In this document: piece by piece, positions 58,584 through 64,000 of the stretch | How positions within the stretch are numbered: the first letter of the stretch is position 1 | Layout of the letters: each line of letters opens with the position of its first letter | Assembly: GCA_964458555.1 (NCBI GenBank) | Contig: CAYWJH010000002.1 | Span: 1 to 64,000, forward strand | Direction of reading: 5' to 3' | Origin: SLST01 sp964458555 | GTDB taxonomy: Bacteria > Spirochaetota > Spirochaetia > DSM-27196 > SLST01 | Length of the DNA: 64,000 bases | Notes under the pieces: generated by a model | Told to the model about the DNA's origin: nothing | Seen by the model: only the letters and a program-made list of their open reading frames with translations | Databases searched by the model: none | Program-made: the position numbers and the translations under genes

Positions 58584-59054
58584 ATGGGCGGTCGCTCTCT
58601 GGTGTATGCCGGAGGAGGCATCTGGTACCTCCTCCGTTTCGCGCTCGTCGCCCTGCTCGTCCTTCGTCTCGTGGACGACGATCCTCTCTTCCACCTCGAT
58701 CTCCTGTGGGTTGGAGCCCCGGGCCTGCTGCTCGCCGCGCTCTTCGCCGGCTCCGCGTTCGTGGCCGGTGGCGAACGGTACTACCTGCCGCTTCTGCGCA
58801 TCGGCGCGCTGCTCGCGGCTGCAAGCGACGCGATCGTCGTGCTGACGGGCAGCTATGCGCCGGTTGCCGTCCGGGCAGGCGGTGTTGAGTCCGAGCTCTC
58901 GCGACTCGTCTTCGTTATCGTGTACGGTGCGCTGGCCGTCGACTTGCTCATCTTCGCCGCCCTGGTATCATATCGACCCATGGACCCCTCCCGATCGCCG
59001 GATACGGACGAGCATCTGCCCGAGTACGAGTCGACTCGCGTGGAGGACGAGTAG
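58584..59054 (+). CDS. Small membrane protein, function unknown
   Basis: 156 aa. Four membrane segments (about 10-30, 42-62, 68-90 and 112-135) and an acidic C-terminal tail of 20 residues. ATG 58584 is preferred because it sits at the expected transcription start of the promoter at 58548-58576; an in-frame ATG at 58539 would lie upstream of that promoter's -35. No family recognised. The stop overlaps the GTG of the ParA-like gene (TAGTG), so it belongs with ParA-like - fapA - lgt. Confidence 0.68.
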   Translation: MGGRSLVYAGGGIWYLLRFALVALLVLRLVDDDPLFHLDLLWVGAPGLLLAALFAGSAFVAGGERYYLPLLRIGALLAAASDAIVVLTGSYAPVAVRAGGVESELSRLVFVIVYGALAVDLLIFAALVSYRPMDPSRSPDTDEHLPEYESTRVEDE

Positions 59055-60199
59055 TGCACATCATCCCGATCGCCAGCGGCAAGGGCGGCGTCGGCAAGTC
59101 GCTGCTCGCGGCCAATCTCGCGCTCGTGCTCGCCCGCATGGGACACCGGGTCGTGCTCGCAGACCTCGACTTCGGCGGCTCGAACCTCCACCTCATCCTC
59201 GGTATCCGCGGCGTGACGACGGGTCTGGGCACCTTCCTCAACGCGAGCGGCGTCGCCTTCAACGACGTGATCCTCGACACCGAGTACGAGAACCTGCGGT
59301 TCATCCCGGGCGACGGCGAGGTCCCGGGGATCGCGAACCTCGGCTCAGGACAGAAGCGAAAGCTCATGAACCGGCTGAAGTCGGTCGACGCCGATTTCCT
59401 CGTACTCGACCTGGGGGCGGGGACGAGCTTCAACGTAATGGACTTCTTCCTGCTCTCGCGGCAGGGAATCGTGGTGACGACCCCCACCCCCACCGCGCTC
59501 GTGAACGCGTATCTCTGCATCAAGAACGCGCTCTTCCGCCTGCTCACGACGCCGATCAAGCGGGGCAGCGAGGGCGACCGGCGATTGAAGGAGCTGACCC
59601 ACAACCCGGAACACCTCCAGCGCGTTTACCTGCCGGAGCTCGTGAAGCGGATCGAGCAAGTGGCACCCGAGGAGGTGGCGGCGTTCCGCGAGAGCGCGGC
59701 TGCGTTCCGGCCCCGGGTCGTGTTGAACCTCCTCGACGACCCGTCGGACGTCGACAAGGTCACTCGCCTGCGGCGCAGCTGCACGCAGTACCTCGGGCTC
59801 GAGATCGAGCACCTCGGAGTGATGTACCGCGACGAGCTGCAGGACGTCTCGCTCAGCGCGCGGCTTCCCATCGTCCTCTACAAGCCGAACAGCGTGCTCT
59901 CGCAGGCGATCACGAGAATCGCGGAGAAGGTCATCGAGCTCTCCGCCGCCGACGGCGAGCACGGAGCCTGGCTCGACGCCGAGGAGAGCTTCGCCGACGC
60001 CTACGCGGAGGCAGAAAGCGACTTCGAGGTGAGGACCGACTACGTGAACGAGCTGCTGCACACCGGCGCGCTGAGCCAGGGCGACCTGCTCGAAACGGTG
60101 AAGACGCAGCAGATCGAGATCAACCAGCTGCGACGCGAGAACGATCTGCTGAAGGCAAAGATCGTACGCGCCGCGAACGCGGGGTACGACGTTCGGTAG
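59054..60199 (+). CDS. ParA/MinD-family ATPase with C-terminal coiled coil
   Basis: 381 aa. The GTG start has GGAGG upstream. The deviant Walker A 'SGKGGVGKSLLAANLALVL' has both Lys residues; 'VVLADLDFGGSNLHLILG' and 'FLVLDLGAGTSFNVMDFFL' are the A' and Walker B motifs. Compared with MinD it has an insertion of about 60 residues (near 175-235) and no amphipathic membrane helix at the end; instead the last 45 residues form a coiled coil ('LETVKTQQIEINQLRRENDLLKAKI'). Closest in type to the FlhG/MinD-like ATPases. Next gene is FapA-like, so a role in placing an envelope or polar structure is plausible, not shown. Confidence 0.85.
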   Translation: MHIIPIASGKGGVGKSLLAANLALVLARMGHRVVLADLDFGGSNLHLILGIRGVTTGLGTFLNASGVAFNDVILDTEYENLRFIPGDGEVPGIANLGSGQKRKLMNRLKSVDADFLVLDLGAGTSFNVMDFFLLSRQGIVVTTPTPTALVNAYLCIKNALFRLLTTPIKRGSEGDRRLKELTHNPEHLQRVYLPELVKRIEQVAPEEVAAFRESAAAFRPRVVLNLLDDPSDVDKVTRLRRSCTQYLGLEIEHLGVMYRDELQDVSLSARLPIVLYKPNSVLSQAITRIAEKVIELSAADGEHGAWLDAEESFADAYAEAESDFEVRTDYVNELLHTGALSQGDLLETVKTQQIEINQLRRENDLLKAKIVRAANAGYDVR

Positions 60200-60204
60200 A
60201 GACC

Positions 60205-63177
60205 ATGGCGAAGCAACGGGCAGAGGCGACCGGACAGCTCGAGATCACGCTTGACGAGCAGGGGCTCGAGGCGAAGGCCAGGTTCACTCCCGGCGAGGGA
60301 GAGACCTGGACGCCCGATCGACTCATAGAGGCGATGCGCGCCAAGGGTATCGTCGAGGGGTTCAGACCCGACGACCTGCGCCGGACCTTCGCACTCGTTC
60401 TGCAGCGCGGCACGAGCGAGCCATTCGTCGTGGCGAAGGGGGTGCCTCCGGCCGAGCCGAAGCCCGAACAGGCACGCTTCCTCGAGATCGCCGTTCCCTC
60501 GCAGCTCGAAGAGCAGGCGCTGCGAGTGGTCGGCGAAGCGGCACCGCCGCGCATCACGATCGAGAAGAAGGAGCGGATCAAGAAGCAGAAGACCGTGACG
60601 CGCAAGCCCAAGCTACCGTTCCTCCCGACGAAGGAAGAGACGGTCGACTACGTAGACGAGAAGGTTCATCACGAGCGCGTCTACGTGGACCCGACCGTCG
60701 AGCGAACGGGCTACGCGACCGCCGGGCAGAAGATCGGGATGGTGGAAGGCAAGGACGAGGGCAAGGCGGGCAGGAGCGTCACCGGCGACCTCATTCCCAC
60801 GCGCGTGCTCGCCGACCCGTACTTCTACTGCGGCGACGGCGTCGAGCGACGACGCGACGAGCTCTACGCCGAGCACGACGGGTTCGTCCGCGTAGGCGCG
60901 AACTGGGTCGATCTCGTCCCCTTCGAGACGCACGACTGGAAGCTCACGATCTCGCACGACCGCGCGACGTGCTACTTCAGCTTCGACCCGGGGCACACGC
61001 ACGCGAAACCGCCGACCGCCGTGGAGGTCCGCGCGAAGGCCGAAGAAATGGGCTTTCCGACCGACCAGCTTCTCGACGATGAGACGATCGAGGCGCTCAT
61101 CGCTCGGGCGGTCTCGAGCGACGAGCCGATCGAGAACGAACCGCTGAACGCGAGCCGCGACGCCTCCTTCGACATCTACGTCTCCGAGGACAAGCTCGAG
61201 GCGCTGCTCAACATCCACAAGGGCACCGGGCGCGGCGCTCCGCTGGACCTGAAGGAGCTCGGCCGCGCGATCAAGCAGAGCCGGCTCGTCCGGCTCGACT
61301 ACGAGCAGATCAAGAAGGACATCGCCGCGTTTCTGCAGAGCACCGATACCGAGCTGATCGGCTACGTGCTCGCCGAGGGAACCGCCCCCGCGCCGGGACC
61401 CGAGCGCACGCTCGAGTTCAGCGTGCGCTTCCTGCCGGAGGAAAAGGCGCACGAGGTCGTCGAGCACCTCCGGCAAACGCTCCCCGAGGAGGGGCGCGCG
61501 GTCGAGAGCCTATTGGCCTTCCCGCCCGACGCGATCGAGGAGGTCGGGGAGGTCGAAGCCGACCAACGCGTGCTCACCGTTTCGCCGGAGGTCCCGGGCA
61601 AGCCGGGCGTCGACGTGTACGGTCAGCAGACCCCGGGGGCGAGCGCGCCCGAGCCGGCGGTGGAGCTCTACGAAAACGTCGAATGGAAGGAGAACATCGT
61701 CATCGCAACCGCGCGCGGTCTGCTCCACCGCGGGCGTCGCGACGACACCGAGCTGCTGCGTGTGCTGCCCCACGGCGACGCGACGGTCTCCGTTCGCGTG
61801 ACCGACAACAGGATGGCCGCGCTCGTCACGCTCACACCGCCGGTGGGAACCGGCAGACCGCTCGACTACGAAGACGTCGACGCCGCCGTGCGCGGCGCGG
61901 GCGTATCGAGCGGCGTGCGTGACGAGCTGCTCATGCGGGCGTGGGAGCGGGCGAGCGCCGGCGACGAGATCCGGGACCTGATCTTCGCCCGCGGTCGCCA
62001 CGTAGAGAGCGGCGGCGAAGGCGAGTTGGAGATGCTCGTCGAGACCGCGTCCGGCAAGGGCATGACGCTGCGTGCCGACGGATCGGCCGACTACCGCAAC
62101 CAGGATCGCATCACGACGGTCGCAAAGGGTACGCAGATCGCTCGGGTGCGCCCTCCCACCGATGAGAACCGCGAGGGCTGGGACGTTCTGGGCACCACCT
62201 TCCAGGCCGATAGCAGCTCAGCCGTCGAGGTGGACGCGGGCGAGAACATCGCCCTCGAGGAGGAGGCGGACGGGGCGCGGCTGCTCGTCGCGAAGATCGA
62301 CGGGGAGCTCACTTACGAGGGCAACCGGTTCGAGATCCGGGCCTCGCACACCGTTGACGGCGACGTCGACCTGCATACCGGCAACGTGAAGTTTCCCGGC
62401 ACGGTCACCGTCAAGGGCTCGGTACGCGCCGGGTTCTACGTCATGGCGGGGGGTGACGTCCAGGTCGCAGAGCTCGCCGAGGCGGCGCTCCTCAGCGCGG
62501 ACGGCGACATCGTCGTGAACCAGGGAGTCAAAGGGGCGGGCAAGGCCGTACTACGCGCGAAGGGCTCGGTCGGGCTGACCTTCGCCGAGCAGGCGACGAT
62601 CCTCGCGGTGGGCAACGTCCAGGCGAAGAACTCGCTCGTGCACTGCGAGGTGAAGTCCAACGGCAAGGTGCGCATGATCGGCGACCGGGGCAGCATCGTC
62701 GGCGGCCGCGTACGGGCGCGCGAAGGCCTGGTGACGCACAATCTCGGCTCCGAACGCGGCGTGAAGACGCAGGTCGAGTTCGGCCAGAACTATCTGATCG
62801 CGGACAAGATAGAGAGCGAAGAGCGCGAGATGGAGAAGCTGAAGCGACAGGTCACCAAGATCGACCTTGCGATGAAGGACGCCGAGCGCGCCGGCGAGCG
62901 CAGCCGGCTCGACCAGCTGCACACGAGGAAGCTCCAGATGCTGAAGGCGCTCGAGAAGCGGGGCTTGAGGGTCTTCACCTACCGCGAGCGGTTCGAAGAG
63001 CATCACGAATCGGAGATCGTCGTGGAGGGCACCCTCTACCCGGGGGTCGTCATCGAGACCCACGGCCGCACGCTCGAAATCACCTCGCCACGCAAGAACG
63101 TCATCGTGTCGTTCAGCCCGGAGACCGGCCGGATCGAGGAGCGCAGCGCCGCGAAGGAGTCGGAGCCCGAACGATGA
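60205..63177 (+). CDS. FapA/DUF342-family protein, large form
   Basis: 990 aa, much longer than the usual 450-650. ATG 60205 (only a weak GAGA site) starts after the ParA-like stop. The N-terminal ~100 residues are unlike FapA. Basic linker 'KKERIKKQKTVTRKPK' at about 125-140. The central region (about 230-700) has mixed domains with the FapA-type 'TVSPEVPGKPGVDVYGQQTPG'. Residues 745-880 are the right-handed beta-helix core ('ASHTVDGDVDLHTGNVKFPGTVTVKGSVRAGF', 'LSADGDIVVNQGVKGAG'), then a coiled coil (about 880-920) and a final beta part. FapA-like proteins are cytoplasmic polymerising scaffolds linked to surface or polar functions. Confidence 0.85.
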   Translation: MAKQRAEATGQLEITLDEQGLEAKARFTPGEGETWTPDRLIEAMRAKGIVEGFRPDDLRRTFALVLQRGTSEPFVVAKGVPPAEPKPEQARFLEIAVPSQLEEQALRVVGEAAPPRITIEKKERIKKQKTVTRKPKLPFLPTKEETVDYVDEKVHHERVYVDPTVERTGYATAGQKIGMVEGKDEGKAGRSVTGDLIPTRVLADPYFYCGDGVERRRDELYAEHDGFVRVGANWVDLVPFETHDWKLTISHDRATCYFSFDPGHTHAKPPTAVEVRAKAEEMGFPTDQLLDDETIEALIARAVSSDEPIENEPLNASRDASFDIYVSEDKLEALLNIHKGTGRGAPLDLKELGRAIKQSRLVRLDYEQIKKDIAAFLQSTDTELIGYVLAEGTAPAPGPERTLEFSVRFLPEEKAHEVVEHLRQTLPEEGRAVESLLAFPPDAIEEVGEVEADQRVLTVSPEVPGKPGVDVYGQQTPGASAPEPAVELYENVEWKENIVIATARGLLHRGRRDDTELLRVLPHGDATVSVRVTDNRMAALVTLTPPVGTGRPLDYEDVDAAVRGAGVSSGVRDELLMRAWERASAGDEIRDLIFARGRHVESGGEGELEMLVETASGKGMTLRADGSADYRNQDRITTVAKGTQIARVRPPTDENREGWDVLGTTFQADSSSAVEVDAGENIALEEEADGARLLVAKIDGELTYEGNRFEIRASHTVDGDVDLHTGNVKFPGTVTVKGSVRAGFYVMAGGDVQVAELAEAALLSADGDIVVNQGVKGAGKAVLRAKGSVGLTFAEQATILAVGNVQAKNSLVHCEVKSNGKVRMIGDRGSIVGGRVRAREGLVTHNLGSERGVKTQVEFGQNYLIADKIESEEREMEKLKRQVTKIDLAMKDAERAGERSRLDQLHTRKLQMLKALEKRGLRVFTYRERFEEHHESEIVVEGTLYPGVVIETHGRTLEITSPRKNVIVSFSPETGRIEERSAAKESEPER

Positions 63178-64000
63178 GCCTTGCGTACCTCGAGTACCCT
63201 TCCTGGCTCTCTCCGCAAATCACACCGGGCCTGCCCATCCGCTGGTACGGGATCATGTACCTGCTCGCCTTCCTCACCGCGTTCCTGCTCTTCCGCTACG
63301 AGGCGAGCCGGTCGGGCCTGACGCAGGATCGGGACCTGGTGGCGACCTTCTTCTACTGGACGATCCTGGGCGCGCTGGCCGGCGGGCGCCTCTTCTACGT
63401 CTTCGTTTTCGGCGACACCGAGATCTACCTGAGCAAGCCGTGGCTCATCGTGTGGCCCTTCACCGAAGGACGCTTCACCGGGATCCAGGGCATGAGCTAC
63501 CACGGGGGCTTCATCGGCGCCGTCGCGGCGGTCGTGCTCTTCTCGCGCGTCCACCGCGTGAACCTGCTCGACTGGGGCGACACGCTCGCCGTGGCCACCC
63601 CGCTCGGCTACACCTTCGGCCGCCTGGGGAACTTCATCAACGGCGAGCTTGCCGGCCGCGTAACGACCGTCTCGTGGGGGATGATCTTCCCGCGGATGCC
63701 ACGGTACTCGATGGAGGAGCCGTGGGTGCCCGGGGTGATCGCAGAGACGAACCTCGTCGTTCCCGACGGCGCGCTCATGGTCAACCTGCCCCGTCATCCA
63801 TCGCAGCTCTACGAGGCAGTCCTCGAGGGCCTCGTACTCTGGGCGCTGCTCTGGTTCGTCTTCCGCCGGCGACGTCCCTTTCCCGGTGCGTGCGTCGCGC
63901 TCTACGTCACCGGGTACGGCGTGGCACGATTCTTCGCCGAGTACTTTCGCGCCACCGACGAGGCGGTCGGCTACCTCGTCGCGCTGGGCGATCGGCTCGC
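63174..64000 (+). CDS. lgt: Prolipoprotein diacylglyceryl transferase, C-terminus beyond the window
   Basis: 275 codons visible, open at the window edge. The ATG overlaps the fapA stop by 4 bases (ATGA). Lgt adds diacylglycerol to the lipobox Cys of prolipoproteins, of which this window encodes several. 'PGLPIRWYGIMYLLAFL' is the conserved first helix region, and 'FGRLGNFINGELAGR' is the Lgt signature with its essential Arg, Asn and Glu. Membrane helices occur at about 22-40, 58-80 and 105-125. The insertion 'RMPRYSMEEPWVPGVIAET' and 'HPSQLYEAVLEGL' also fit. Confidence 0.95.
   Translation, partial: MSLAYLEYPSWLSPQITPGLPIRWYGIMYLLAFLTAFLLFRYEASRSGLTQDRDLVATFFYWTILGALAGGRLFYVFVFGDTEIYLSKPWLIVWPFTEGRFTGIQGMSYHGGFIGAVAAVVLFSRVHRVNLLDWGDTLAVATPLGYTFGRLGNFINGELAGRVTTVSWGMIFPRMPRYSMEEPWVPGVIAETNLVVPDGALMVNLPRHPSQLYEAVLEGLVLWALLWFVFRRRRPFPGACVALYVTGYGVARFFAEYFRATDEAVGYLVALGDRL

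Noticed and set aside
1..64000. CRISPR arrays, insertion sequences, integrases, tRNA or rRNA genes
   Set aside because: No regularly spaced repeats, no transposase-like proteins and no cloverleaf-like or rRNA-like segment noticed in the few intergenic gaps; short RNAs could be missed by eye.

Overview
This is a GC-rich window (roughly two thirds G+C by eye) with tightly packed genes, most likely from a free-living spirochaete-type bacterium, probably a draft or metagenome assembly. Pointers to Spirochaetes are a cyclophilin-FKBP fusion lipoprotein (a dual immunophilin type described from Treponema denticola), a MurA whose catalytic loop Cys is Asp (as in Borrelia), a ParA-like ATPase followed by a FapA/DUF342 protein, and abundant class III cyclase and CHASE2 signalling. 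This is an inference; there is no rRNA or other marker in the window. A 100-N scaffold gap at 13887-13986 is flanked by identical 30-bp ends.

Layout. 1-2351: CHASE2 sensor (truncated at the window edge), M48 protease and SH3b protein, all on the minus strand. 2478-6008: MFS transporter, phosphoglycerate dehydrogenase and the dual immunophilin. 6055-12251: a cyclase-2TM-coiled-coil protein, a beta-lactamase-fold lipoprotein, and a CheY/CheC/histidine-kinase operon with overlapping genes. 12436-19761: radA, an outer-membrane-like protein, a heterodimeric ABC exporter and a second MFS protein. 19803-29561: beta-mannosidase with a divergent AraC regulator, a TraB-like protein, a DHH phosphoesterase, a TPR lipoprotein, an unrecognised exported protein and a histidine phosphatase. 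29596-39578: transketolase-xylulokinase operon, leuB, hisA-hisE, sugar kinase with class II aldolase, and dihydroorotase. 39646-46758: degenerate nucleotidyltransferase/HD protein, lysC-thrC-coaX operon, an exported protein and murA. 46828-50265: operon of two unrecognised membrane proteins plus a DjlA-like J-protein. 50266-50607: the longest gene-free stretch, AT-rich with two perfect DnaA boxes and inverted repeats (oriC-like). 50608-55014: PspA-centred cluster (STAS-zinc-ribbon protein, YbjN-like protein, PspA, pseudo-receiver winged-helix protein), a small exported protein, and a sigma-54-type AAA+ activator with no phosphoacceptor Asp and no DNA-binding domain. 55106-64000: fxsA, a ctpA-rsmE-glycosyltransferase operon, then a plus-strand operon of membrane protein, ParA/MinD-like ATPase, FapA and lgt (truncated at the edge).

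Genes are joined mostly by ATGA or TGATG overlaps. Many first genes have a good -10 hexamer only 6-9 bases before the start codon and no Shine-Dalgarno, which suggests frequent leaderless transcription. Internal operon genes and some others have clear GGAGG-type sites. The strongest candidates for undescribed biology are the PspA/pseudo-receiver/STAS-zinc cluster next to the DNA-binding-less sigma-54 activator, the oriC-like region, the cyclase fused to tandem 2TM domains, and an alternative-hairpin leader at 53353-53372. No tRNA, rRNA, CRISPR array, insertion sequence or prophage was seen.
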